A stretch of 64,000 nt of DNA, taken from Tillandsia leiboldiana (lineage: Eukaryota > Streptophyta > Magnoliopsida > Poales > Bromeliaceae). How positions within the stretch are numbered: position 1 is the first letter of the stretch; each line of letters starts with the position of its first letter. Below the pieces are notes generated by a model. The model was not told the origin of the DNA. It did not search any database and saw only the letters and a program-made list of their open reading frames with translations. The stretch spans positions 43,724,342 to 43,788,341 of the forward strand of contig CM055066.1 in NCBI GenBank assembly GCA_029204045.2, given 5' to 3'. Both the position numbers and the translations under genes were made by a program. This document shows positions 35,241-46,018 of this stretch, piece after piece.

Positions 35241-36135
35241 TGTCATGCCCCGAGTGTAAACCTGTAGTAACCATGATTTTAAAATCCAGAATTCAGGTTT
35301 AAATAATTTCCAGAATTATTTAAATAGCAAAAATTGGTAGATAGTAGTGCAACAGTGGCCCTAAAATATCGACTTTTGATCGGGGTCTGATCTGGAAAAT
35401 CCGAGGTCACCATTGCGATCGTCTCGTCGAAACATAAAAGTTTCGTATTCATATATTTTCGATCCGACGGTCGGATCTTCCAGAAATCAGAAAAGAAGCG
35501 GGCAGACCCCACAACTTAAGTGAATAGTAAACACTATAATTTAATTCCCCTTAGAACACTAAAGGCCGATTCACTGTTTTAGAATATGAACATAGGAGTA
35601 TTAGTAATGGATCCTAGCTAATTTCGACATTCTGAGCGCAATGGCACTGACGGATTTCGCGTTTGGCGACCCGGGTGTATCGAAGTGCGTGCCACGCGCG
35701 ATAATTCGACGAACTTTATGGAACGACTTTTAATCCGAGCGTCGAACAAACCAAACAAACACGCTACCTGACAGGTCTCGACGAGCCGGACGTTGTGGCG
35801 AAGTCCGCTTCGCAATTCGGCGAACAGTTTGTCTCGAAATGCGTGAAAAGTGCCGAAAATTGGACTAAATTGTGTATGAACCTAATATTTTATGTGCCTA
35901 AATGTTAGGGCTTCATACCATAAGGGGTTTGGTGCATTTTGCACCCACTGAGAAAGCCTCGGAACAATAGGGTTAGGTGTGAACCCGGTTGAGGAAGAAA
36001 TTGCAACCTTTGGCTCTTGGGCTACTCGTGGGAGGTTACACGAGGTGCTCTTGGGATTCATAACTCCCAAGAGTTAATCCTCATAACCTCGGGTGCTGGG
36101 GTGGCCGAGGGACACAACTCCATTAGAGAGGAACT

Positions 36136-36186
<51 letters not shown>
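36136..36186 (+). repeat. (GA)n microsatellite
   Basis: About 25 GA units inside the family-B LTR, roughly 150 bp before the donor-like GTAAGG. Confidence 0.95.
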
Positions 36187-36190
<4 letters not shown>

Positions 36191-38480
36191 AGAAGTTGGA
36201 ACCAACTTTGCTCAAGTTTGGATCTGGAATACTCTGAGGATTCTCTGGTGCCTGTGGAGTGTTACTGGAGATTGCCGAGGTTGCGCATGGAGGAGGGACC
36301 AAGAACCGACTTCTTCCTCTCTTCCACAACTCCGGCTAAGGTAAGGACTCCAAACCAATGGTTGTTTCCACCCTAGACCCATAGCAGAAGCCTAATTTGG
36401 CTCTTAGGATTCTCCCTGCACAAGCCCGAGACCCCATGCATGTTGGTTGGCCGGCGGGAGCAAGGTCTCGCCGGAAACCTAGAATAGCTCCGCCTCGGAA
36501 GAACTCCGCAACCAATGAACCAAAGTGAGAAATAAAATGATGGGCTTGGACTGTAGGAGCCAGTGATCATCTCCACGAAAATTGGTGAAGTTTGATCAAG
36601 TAAGGAAGTCGCAGAATGGAACCCTAGTTTTTGAGTTTTATGCATGTTGGCCGAGCTTCGTGCTCCGGCGCCGTCAAGCTTCTCCGACGCCGGCCACCTG
36701 CCCAGAACTCTTCTAGGGACCGAGGGGAGTCCATCCATGCACTTGCATGGCAACCATGCAGCGCGGTTGAAGCGCGGTCAAGATGGGTTCGAAATGGGAT
36801 CAAATCTCGGCAGCCGGCGTTCCGGCCAACTCCGGCCGGCGAGGGTTAGTCGGGAAGCTTTTTATGGACCAGAGGAAGCTTCCATGCAATTTAGAAGGCT
36901 TCCTATAGCCTCTGTAAAAATCCGCCATTAACGGGCTTGAGCTCCAAAATGGAGCTTTGCTCCCCGCCGCAGCCGCCGCACCCCAACGCCGGGCTCGGGT
37001 CCAGGTATATTTTGGAAGTGCATAGCATCAATTGGGTGCAAGTATTTTGGTCCCAGAGCTTCTGGTTGAAGCATCACGATTTTCAAAGCAAGTTGCATCT
37101 TCTTCAACCTCGGGCTATGGCTAACCGAGGGTGCAAAGTGGAAATTTAAATGCTGGGAATGTTGCCTGTGCTCTGTAGAGCAATTACCTTCAAGTTTCAC
37201 CGGATTTGGTCCAGTAATTGCTGAGAACCAAAGCTGGGAATAGCTTGGGTACTTGTATGTTAAGTGTGCATGCCATGTGTTTGTTATAATGCCACAGTGA
37301 AAATTTATTTGGATTTAGGCTTCGATGTAAATATGAAAGTTACTCAGAAATGTCCCTTGAGCTTGATGCTCACTTCAGATCAAATTAGATCTGTGTGGAC
37401 AAGTGGTTGGTGCATTGTGAACTTGTTAGAGAGCAAGGCTTTGGATCTCTTTGATCCAGCAGTTTCTGGGCTGCCCAAAGGTGAGCCCCAGTGTCCTGGC
37501 ACTGTCCAGAGGTAGTTTCATATACAAAGTTTTAACAGATGTTGAATGGATTGAATGTTAGTGTATAAACTAGCTTTAGGTTAAATAGTTGGCTAAAGTC
37601 CTGCTTTTGGACTGTTTGAAAAATTGTAACAGTGAGCTCCTGGCTAATTTGGGGTCACTGAACGCGATGCTCGCGTTTAAATTAGGTTTTGTTGATCCAA
37701 AGAAACAAAATGGCTTTTAGGCTATGTTAGTGCATGTATTATGGGCCAAAATTTGCCTCGGGACCCGTGCTGCCACAAATGAGTGAGCACGGTGTCCAGC
37801 AAGACATAAGTAACCTGTTGGAAGTGACGAAATGTTAAAATGAATCTCCAGTTGAAAGAACGAGCGAAAACAGTGCCCAAACTGGCACTAAAAGTGAAAA
37901 TTTAAAAGCCCTAGGGGTCTAGATGCAAAAGTCACATCATATACTGGTTAGTAAGTTGATTCCTGAACCTTAATTCACATTCAGGGTTATTCGGTAGCAT
38001 CTGGTGTGCTGAGCGTACAGTTGGTTCAGTTTAGTCGCCTGCGATTTGTCAGGTGGGTTATCTTCGGTCCGGGCTTTATCAGTTCTGCCCTCGGTGTACG
38101 GTATTGGTTGGACTCCTGTTTTTGGTAACCTAGTTTATCTTGAGCCTGTCTGCCTTTGGTTGCAATATATATTACTGTTAGTTGCTTTGACTGATTGGCC
38201 ATTTCGTAGTTGCACTCATATGCTTGATTATTATATTGATCTACCAATGCTTGAGCCTGCCCTTCCTTTGATTCAGTTATTTGCTACGTTATACCTGCTT
38301 TATGCCTGATTATGATCTTCTTTAGTGATCTTTACCATATCTGCTGATTAGTTGTTTCCAGTGGTTATATTATTGCTCTACATATTGCCATGCCTGTTTG
38401 GTCATCTGATAGTTGAGCTTGCTTCCTTGTTGTTCGCCTGTTATGCTGCTAAATACATGATCTTCTAAAATAAATATTTT

Positions 38481-38998
38481 TACCAAGCCCTGTAGGGTAG
38501 CCTGAGTCTGTTCTTGTTTGATAGGACGAGGGTAACGCTCTACGAGGGTTGGGACCCAAAAACTTATTGTTTTCAAAGGTTTTCTTAAAAACATGTGTTT
38601 AGTTGCATAAGTGGTTAGTCTGCCTGATTGGTTGTTAGATGTTGAGCTATGCCTGTTATCAGTCCTATTCTGCCTTACATGATTATTCATTGTGCCTCTG
38701 GTATTTATATCTTATCTTGGAACATTTCCATGTTGGATTGGTGAGCTTGCTTGTCCTGCTGATCAAATGATACACTGCTGAACACATAGATTTATTTAAC
38801 TGATGTTTTACCGAACTTCGTAGGGTCGCCGGAGTCTGTTCTTGTTTGATAGGACAAAGGCACTACTCTGCGAGGTTTAGACCTAAAACCCAAGCTTCGT
38901 AGTGTCGCCTGAGTCTGTTCTTGTTTGATAGGACGAGGGCAATGCTCTTCGGGGTTTGGACTTTTCAAAACAGTTTTCTTAAAAATATGTGTTTAAGT
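38481..38998 (+). repeat. Triple direct repeat in family-B LTR
   Basis: Three copies of a 65-130 bp block with 'gagtctgttcttgtttgata' and 'ggac', starting near 38481, 38813 and 38895. Copies one and three are both followed by 'ttttcttaaaaacatgtgttta'-like sequence. The left family-B LTR does not show an obvious triplet. Confidence 0.65.
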
Positions 38999-39788
38999 TT
39001 TGTATCATTTGGTTGGTCTGCATGATTGAGTTGAGTTTTTCGGTTGAGCTTATGCTGAGTTGAGATTTGCCTTGGTCTTGCATATGAGTTGAGATTCAGT
39101 TGATTTTGCCCTTGCATCCCAGTGGGGATTTCCCGGCTTGTTGCCGATTACCCGGTCAGTGGACCGAGAGCTTGAGCATTTGCATTATGATCGCCCGCAC
39201 CGTTGTTCTTCACGTACACTAGCGGGCTGATCCCCCGTAGTGGTGTACTTTACCGGTAAAGTGGTTAGCTGTGGCAACCCGTGACCCTTGTGAAGGGAAT
39301 GTCAACCAGGTGGTGCCAAGTGGGCAGCCTTGCCTGAGGTCTTGTGAAGGCCAATATGGTAGCTTGTGATTGGGTCTTTGTGTTTTCATTTATTTGATGC
39401 ATGTGTTGTTAAGTTGCTTTAACATGCCTCCTTGATTCTTTGATCTGGCTTCTAGTTATCTACCTGTATATGATTCTTTGTGATGCCTTTGATTATAGTT
39501 TCATTGTTATCTTGCTGATTGTCCTACTCCTTGATGCGTTGATTATCCTGATACATATTTGTCCTATTTTAAATTCTGCTAAAAGTATCTCCTATGCTTG
39601 TACCCAGATTATAAGTTTTGCTTTCTTTACAGCACCAGTTATATATCTGCATATCCTAACTGTGATTATATATCTGTTGATCTTCATGATTGCCTATCTG
39701 ATTATTCTAACCCCTGATTATTACTATCCTCTAGTATTGTATACCAGTAGGTACGATCTGCTATTTCTCGTCTCGTCGTGCCCACTGG

Positions 39789-39806
39789 GATACACTCCGG
39801 TGTATC
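39789..39806 (+). other. Conserved LTR stem-loop (family B, right)
   Basis: GATACAC-TCCG-GTGTATC is a perfect 7-bp stem with a 4-nt loop. It is preceded by CCCACTGG and followed by TCACACCC, GGGTGAC, a T run and CAG/G, about 390 bp before the LTR end. Confidence 0.65.
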
Positions 39807-40179
39807 TCACACCCTCGGGTGACTGTTTTTCAGGCCGAGCGGGTGCTGGGATGTCGGGACGTGTTGGTGAGATTCCGTGTTAGATGTTGACCCTGGACAG
39901 CCGAAAGTTCATGTATTATTTGATGTTAAAGGAAAGAGTTGTAAATAATTGTAAAGTTAATTGTAACTTTTGCTTGTAGTTGTACGTAGTTAGTACTCTG
40001 ATGTTGTTGCCAAGCTAGCCGTGCATATATAGAAAAGGCTCAATTCCAAAGGGGATTGGGACTCTTCTATATATGTGGCGGTCTGTCATTGCCCTGGCTG
40101 TTTTTGCAACTCTGATTTTTTTTTTTTTTTTAAAAAAAAAAAAAATTTATACACTGGTTTTTGAACTCGGGGCGTGACA

Positions 40180-42047
40180 AAACCAGAACTCGGGTTCGTC
40201 TACAGATCCGCCATGCACACGAAATTTTCCGCATGCACGAAGCGCCGTTAACCTGCTCAAATCAATCAGATACAATAATAGAGCAATAAAACAGAGCTGA
40301 ACTGAAAAATACTACATCTCAGACTGAACTGGAAGTAAAAATACAAAATGACTGTAAAATAAGTACAAGTCTCTCTCCCAGCTCAACACAAATATACAAC
40401 CAGCTGGCTAAAGCCAGACCCCAAAAAGTAAAAGTACAACCGTCTAAGATAGGATACATAAGAGGTACCAGTCTAGCTACTCACTGTCAGGCCCACTGTC
40501 TAGCTACTCAGCCGTCCTCTCTCCTCGACCCGCCGCTGTATGTCCAGCAGCACTCGCAGAAGGCTCTACAAAACAAAGGAGAAGAAAAGAAAAAGAAGAA
40601 TGGGGGTGAGAACTGCTAGTGAACCAGTAGCCTCCCCTAGTGGGTAAAGTCTCACGCCCTGAACACACCCACTAGGTCTACCAGAGGCAAAAAGGGGGAA
40701 GTAAGTAAAAGACTACTGCAAAGGAAAAACTACCACTACTATGCCTCTAAAAATGCAGTCCTAGATTGGAACAACCGTATGCAACAGTAACCAACCGTCC
40801 CAGATGAACCCAATCTGTACCGCCCTCATCATCGGGCAAGTAAGCCGCGCCGATGTGATAGCAAAACTCCTGCTGCCGCCCTCATCATCGGGCAAATAAG
40901 CCGCGCCGATGTGATAGCAAAACTGTCAATAACTGTCTGGCCCCAGCCTCCGGAGGGGAACTCGAGGGGAGCGACCCACACGAGGAAAGCATCACCGGGC
41001 AATAACCGCGCCGGTGTGATAAGTATCAAAAGCAGGACTGGATCACAACTATAAAGCCCCAGTAGAACACAACCCTCCACTAAAAGAAAACTGATTCCCA
41101 ATCTGAAGCAAAAGTAACCATCCGGTCAATCGCCCAATATACACGATTGCCGCAATACCCCAAAATCCACGACCAGGTCTCACAACCGACCTCCGGTCAA
41201 CCGCCCAATATCCGCGGTCGCCGGAATATCCCACAATCACAATCATCTCCCACATCCGACATCTGGTCAACCGCCTACTATCCGCGGTTGCCACAAAACC
41301 CTCTAGTCCATAATCATGCCCTATCACTGATGTCCTATAACCGACATCCAGTCAACCACCCAATATCCGCGGTCGCCGCCAAAACCCATAATCCATAATC
41401 CAGGCCCCGGCTACAGTATCCCAAACCCCTGCTCAAACCCGAGCAACAAATACCACCTGACTAACGAAAGGAGAAAAGAAACAAACAAGGTTTCTCCTAA
41501 GTCAAGTTCCAGCATGAAAGTGTAGCGATAAAAGATGGCCTACCTAGATGTCCATACAAGCATGTAATATTCCTCATGCAAAAATTGAAAGAAGTATAAC
41601 AACTAATAGTCCCACATGTGTATTAGGTAATAATTCCGCATAGATATAACCATCATGCTAAAGTCATTAAATATTTACACATGTCTAAAATCCACTGACT
41701 ACCCTCACATAAACCATCCGCCTATGCATGTCCAAAAGGCCCCACGTAGTACCCACCAACAAGATATCACACATTGTCCAAACATGCCACTATCTACCAC
41801 ATGTAAGAATATGTACTACTATTAAATCCATGCCAACATGTTTAAGTTCCGAATACGATCATGATTCCAACATAGCAGTTTTCTAAAAGCATTCCCGACA
41901 TGATATGTCTCACATGATAGGCTCATAAGATTAGCAATTAACGATCATAATGTTCCAATAACATCTCTGCAATATGCCTAGTGGGTATGTCAGAAAAATG
42001 AGGGATATAGCAACCACCCACCTCGATCGCTAATTCCAAGTTCAAAT
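40180..42047 (-). mobile_element. Family-A-like LTR fragment
   Basis: Starts about 17 bp inside a family-A LTR end ('gggttcgtctacagatccgcc') and follows family-A block order: 'ggctctacaaaacaaagga' (as at 5710), GGGGAACTCGAGGGGAGCGA, three 'ccggtcaaccgcc' units (41115-41370) and 'tccatacaagcatg' near 41550. It is much diverged from 5250-9413 but close to 1-1097. It ends where the family-C LTR begins. Non-coding. Confidence 0.65.
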
Positions 42048-43297
42048 TGTAGAGTACCGGGATTTCGGATGGCGCACTGACCTCGCAAGATGGCGTGGTG
42101 CAGAGAAATCGCCTTGGGCGTGTTCCATATTTGTTTACAGTTGAGTTCGGGTTGATTCGGATCAACGCGGAAGCCCCAGCTTGAATCGGAGTTTTCCGGG
42201 CTTGTCCGCCGTTAGAGAACTGGTTTCGGGGAAGCCTCGACTTCGTAGTGGAGTACAGGAAATTGGAAAATGCTTGGAACAGGTATACTTTATCTTTACA
42301 GCGGAGTTCGGGAGGTTCCGGACTGACGCGGAGGACCCGAGGGCGAAAAGTGAGTTGGAACTGGCGATTTTGGAGCCGGTTTTTGGATTGAGCACACCGT
42401 CTCCACCGTTGAGCTTTTTGAGGGGGGGAAAGCTGTGGACGTGTGTATTTTCAGATTACAGCGGAGTTTGGGAGGTCTCAGGCCGGTGCGGAGACCCCGA
42501 AGGCAAAAAGTGACTTGGAGTTGGCTTATTTGGGTTAATTAAATTATTTATTTAATTAGTGGCTTTGGTAGATTTGGTCTGTGTTGCATTTGATTGAAAG
42601 AAGAGAAAAAAAAAAAATTAAAGAAAGAAAGGTATTTGAAAGAGAGTGTGTTGGTGTATGGATGGAATTAGGTGTTGGTGTTGGTGTTGGAGTGTGTCTT
42701 AGCTTTCTTTTTGCTCCATGCACCATGCACCATGCACCATGCACCATGCACCATGCACCAAGCACCTCAAATTAGCCACTTTAATTAGTGAATGCCATGT
42801 CATCGTCTTCTCCAAATGTGAAACAGAGGAAAAATTATGTAACAGAGGAATTGGAAATTAGGGAAGAAGGAGAAGAAGAAGATGAATTAAAGGAAAGTAA
42901 AAGAGGGTTTTGATCGTCTCGACGGTGCGGATCTATTGCTTGTAGCCGCGTGGAGCCGACCGGAGCACGCGCGCGCCGAGCCTCATGAAGTCATTTTGCA
43001 AATTTTTAGAGAGAGAGAGAGAGAGCTTGAATTGAGCTTGGAAATGGTGTTGAAGGTGTCTGTGAGTGTGTGTGTGGCTTGGTTGATGGTTTTGAGTGGG
43101 TTTTGGTGTTGGCGATGGTGGTGGTGGTCTTGGTCATGCTGTCCGGGGTGGTGAGTGGTGCGCTTGGGCCCCGCGCAGCTCGGGCGTGGGCGCCGCGCAG
43201 CATGCGGGCGCGCGGAGGCGGGTGCGCACGCGCATCGCGCGGCAGGCACATAGGCGCCGCGCGGCAGCGGCTTGGGCGCCGTGCGTGCGGGGAGCTT
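42048..43297 (+). mobile_element. Family-C gypsy LTR fragment (second), interrupted by copia 1
   Basis: Begins TGTAGAGTACCGGG and carries two roughly 160-bp modules ending in GTGAGT (42350-42355) and GTGACT (42510-42515), a CATGCAC microsatellite (42716-42760), a GA run near 43010-43024 and a GC-rich stretch at 43140-43290. At 43298 the copia-1 LTR interrupts it. The remainder lies beyond the window. ORFs here (for example 42936-43154) are low-complexity and unsupported. Confidence 0.65.
42716..42760 (+). repeat. CATGCAC heptamer microsatellite
   Basis: About six perfect CATGCAC units. The other family-C copy has three (near 34997-35020), so the array has expanded or contracted. Confidence 0.9.
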
Positions 43298-43523
43298 TGT
43301 TACGGAATTTGAGTTTGTGTATTTCGTGAAATCGGTTAAGTCTTGAAGATTGAAGATGAAAAAGTTGGATCGTATACCTCAATCTTAAGTAAGAAGAATT
43401 CAAAAGGATCATGTACGTTTAATTAAATAAGTTTGTTGATCCGAATACTTCTTATGGTGTAGAAACACGTGGATGAGTTTTTTTATTGCATAAAAATAAA
43501 AAACTGGACATTCCATATGTTCA

Positions 43524-43748
43524 GAGTCCGGATCGGGCTTTACAGTCCGGACCCCGAACATAGGTTAGTTCGTGCATAATTCCAGTCCGGACCCTGGGAA
43601 TTTCAGTCCGGACCCCGAACGTGGAATTTGCAAGAAAAGCATGAACAGTCCGGACCGTGGATTTCAGTCCGGACCCCGAATGTCGTCTTTTCTGGAAATT
43701 GTCTGTTTCGCTGAGACAGTCCGGACCGCCAACTCCAGTCCGGACTGT
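43524..43748 (+). repeat. Eight-copy TCCGGA palindrome array (copia 1)
   Basis: Eight copies of AGTCCGGAC(C/T), arranged as four pairs (near 43524/43544, 43583/43604, 43646/43665, 43717/43736), lying 70-290 bp upstream of the TATA box. Palindromic, CpG-containing motif clusters upstream of the TATA box have been reported for Sirevirus LTRs. A binding-site role is inference. Confidence 0.85.
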
Positions 43749-43813
43749 CGTCCTGTAAAATTCCAGTAATGGTTAGTTTTTGATTCTTATCTTCTTCCAC
43801 AAGTTTTCTAACC

Positions 43814-43821
43814 TATAAATA
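43814..43821 (+). promoter_or_regulatory. TATA box of copia 1
   Basis: TATAAATA followed by 'gaccctttatttcatc'. The same TATAAATAGAC core occurs in both copia-2 LTRs. Confidence 0.85.
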
Positions 43822-44567
43822 GACCCTTTATTTCATCTTTTAAGGGGATGACGCTAAGTGGAAGGAATCCAATCAATCCTTAAATATTCCACATATAGAG
43901 AAGAAAGAAAATACATGATTTAATTCTATGTTTCTTCATCTATATTATTAATTTGATTCTAGGTTTTCCAAACTCAGATTTTGAGTAGAATCAAATTAAC
44001 GAATACTTAGATGGTATTTCCGATCTATTTCTAATCTAAGTTTTCGGCGGATCATCACCACCCCAAAACAACGATTTTCCCAAAATCGGCGCGTGGACTC
44101 GCGTGGCCTTGTGGATTCAAGGTGCAACCGCTCTCGTGGATTCGGAGCGAGGTACGTTCGTGGATTCGAGACGTGCTACTGGGTGAAGACCGTGGATTCG
44201 GTCGGACGTCGTGGACTCGACGTTGGACGCCGTGGATTCGGCGTTGGACGCTAATCGTGGATTCGAGCAGCGTTGCGGAGCGAGAGGAGAAGATCTACTA
44301 GGAGCGTATGGAAAATATTGAGTCGTAAGTGTGTACGGTAAATCACCTTGTACGTGTGTTAATTCTAGTGGATTTCACCGTGTTATCGGTCCCGTGGTTT
44401 TTTACTCCGGATTGGAGTTTTCCACGTAAAAATCTCTGCGTGTTATTTATTTTTCCGCATTGGGTTTTATATCGCAAAGATTTTTGAGCGTTTATTGTTT
44501 ACACCTATTCACCCCCCTCTAGGTGTTTTTTCCCCTATTTAGATCCAATTATACATAACCCAACAAG

Positions 44568-44579
44568 TGGTATCAGAGA
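44568..44579 (+). other. Copia 1 primer-binding site
   Basis: TGGTATCAGAGA, matching the 3' end of initiator tRNA-Met for 11 bases, 2 nt after the LTR and 19 nt before the gag ATG. Confidence 0.92.
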
Positions 44580-44598
44580 GGGAATAGGGTTGTAAACA

Positions 44599-45528
44599 AT
44601 GGTTGAAGGTGGAAACATCAATAGACCCCCGTTCTTCGATGGAACAAATTATGCCTACTGGAAAGTACGGATGAAAGCCTTTTTAATTTCCATCGACGAA
44701 CGGGTGTGGCAATCAATTGAATTAGGATGGTCTAATCCAACTGAAATTCTTGCTGATGTTCGCACCATCAAACCTAGGTCGAAATGGACCAAGGAAGAGA
44801 TTGATTTATCTTCTTACAATGGCAAAGAAATTAATGCTTTATTTAATGCCTTATCACAAACAGAGTTCTCTCGCGTCTCGGCATGTGAGACTGGGAAAGA
44901 AATCTGGGATGTTCTTCAAGTTACACATGAGGGAACTAACCTTGTGAAGATTCAAAAACTACAAATGCTTACGAGCAAGTTTGACTCCATTTTCATGGCA
45001 GAAAATGAATCTTTCACAGATTACTATACACGATTGCAAGACATCGTAAACACATGTGCTAACTTGGGAGAGAAGATTCCAGAATTTAAAATTATAAGAA
45101 AGATCTTAAGAACTCTTCCTGAAAGATTTCGTTCCAAGGTTACGGCCATTGAAACTATTAAACACCTGGACGAAATCCGTGTAGAAGAATTAGTTGGTTC
45201 TTTACAAACATATGAAATGACATTTCCTACTAACTATTCTTCGGGAAAGGCATCCTCTTCTAAGTCTTCAGGTTATGCATTGAAAACTACAAAAGAAGAA
45301 GACGCGGATTCATCCTCCTCAGACGATGACGAGAACCTATCTATGGAGGACTTTGAGAAACAGCTTGCTCTCCTGACAAGAAATTTTTGCCGAAACTTCC
45401 GAAGGGGTAATTCAAGTAAAACCTCATCCTCCGAAAAGTGGAAGAAAGGCAAAGGTTTTTCAAGACAAAAGCCAAGAAAGCAAGAAAGTTTTTCAAAGGA
45501 TAAGAAAAGCTCAGAAAGACAAGTCTAA
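44599..45528 (+). CDS. gag: Copia 1 gag, N-terminal part (ends at in-frame stop)
   Basis: 309 residues. Capsid-type UBN2-like region: 'FDGTNYAYWKVRMKAFL' at about 11-27, 'VWQSIELGW', 'NALFNALSQTEFSRVS', 'GTNLVKIQKLQMLTSKFDSI' and 'RTLPERFRSKVTAIE'. A Ser/Asp-rich linker and a Lys-rich stretch follow to the end. It would form the particle and package RNA. The start is the first ATG after the PBS. The frame ends at TAA (45526-45528), just before the first CCHC knuckle. Copia 2 has Gln at that place, so a CAA-to-TAA change is the likely cause. It is 70% or more alike to copia-2 gag by eye. Confidence 0.93.
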   Translation: MVEGGNINRPPFFDGTNYAYWKVRMKAFLISIDERVWQSIELGWSNPTEILADVRTIKPRSKWTKEEIDLSSYNGKEINALFNALSQTEFSRVSACETGKEIWDVLQVTHEGTNLVKIQKLQMLTSKFDSIFMAENESFTDYYTRLQDIVNTCANLGEKIPEFKIIRKILRTLPERFRSKVTAIETIKHLDEIRVEELVGSLQTYEMTFPTNYSSGKASSSKSSGYALKTTKEEDADSSSSDDDENLSMEDFEKQLALLTRNFCRNFRRGNSSKTSSSEKWKKGKGFSRQKPRKQESFSKDKKSSERQV

Positions 45529-45997
45529 TGCTTCAAGTGCCGAGGATACGGCCATATCTCAACGGAGTGTCCAAATAAGAATCCGTCCAAGCAGAGGGTA
45601 ATGCAAGCCGTCACTTGGGATGACACCTCATCGTCAAATGAGTCGTCTTCAAGTGAGGAAGAAAAGAGCGCAACGGCATTCCACGCGTCCATCACATCTT
45701 CACCCTTCATGTGCTTAATGGCAAGTACTTCAGATTCATTGTCCAATTCCTCCCGGGTTGAAAAAAACTACAACGGATGATGAATCGAGTAACTCTGAAG
45801 GTGAAGATTTTGCTCTTGCCTACCATAAGCTTTTGAGGGATTCAAAGAAACTGGCAAAGCAAAACAAGAGTTTGAGCGGGAGATTACAGGATCTTGAAGA
45901 AGAAGCAAAAAGGGCATCTTCTCTCTCAAACGCTCTTGAAGTGGATAGGGATAATCTGATTAAAGTAAATGTTTCCCTTCAAGAGTCCAATGAGTAA
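45529..45997 (+). pseudogene. gag: Copia 1 gag, knuckle 1 and coiled coil (frameshifted)
   Basis: Directly after the stop the same frame reads a CCHC knuckle, CFKCRGYGHISTEC (45529-45570, C-x2-C-x4-H-x4-C intact), then acidic linker to about 45757. At the A7 run near 45761-45767 the frame shifts by one. The new frame continues with 'DDESSNSEGEDFALAYHKLL' and a Leu/Glu/Lys heptad coiled coil ('KQNKSLSGRLQDLEEEAKR'), ending at TAA 45995-45997. After the stop the same frame runs on into the pol ORF. The long coiled coil in Gag is a Sirevirus trait, reported to bind LC8-like proteins in other members. Confidence 0.85.
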
Positions 45998-46018
45998 TTC
46001 GAGAAGAATTATGTAGAT

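Larger units (their letters stand above)
35241..40179 (+). mobile_element. Family-B-like LTR, plus orientation
   Basis: Ends CTCGGGGCGTGACA at 40179. Read inward, it is homologous in inverted orientation to the solo LTR at 30184: a poly-T/A block, then 'catcggcaac/ttgccgattacccggt' motifs and the conserved stem-loop. It begins TGTCATGCCCCGAG, which mirrors its own right end. A donor CTAAG/GTAAGG is at 36341-36346, a GA microsatellite at 36136-36186, and a triple repeat at 38481-38998. No PBS follows 40179 and no PPT precedes 35241. The flanking pentamers (TCGAG and AAACC) do not match, so it is a solo LTR that lost its TSD or a recombination product. Confidence 0.65.
43298..44565 (+). repeat. 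Copia 1 5' LTR
   Basis: 1268 bp from TGTTACGGAATTTG to CCCAACA. It contains the palindrome array (43524-43748), the TATA box (43814-43821), and a U5 with many 'cgtggattcg' repeats (44090-44280). The start matches the copia-2 LTR start (TGTTACGGCATTTTG on its own strand). Confidence 0.9.

Noticed and set aside
39440..39883. 147-codon hydrophobic ORF in the family-B LTR
   Set aside because: Looks like a membrane protein only because the LTR is T-rich. Not kept in the inverted family-B copy.
35241..40179. A clean solo LTR with TSD
   Set aside because: Flanking pentamers TCGAG and AAACC do not match, and the flanks belong to different LTR families, so no simple insertion can be shown.
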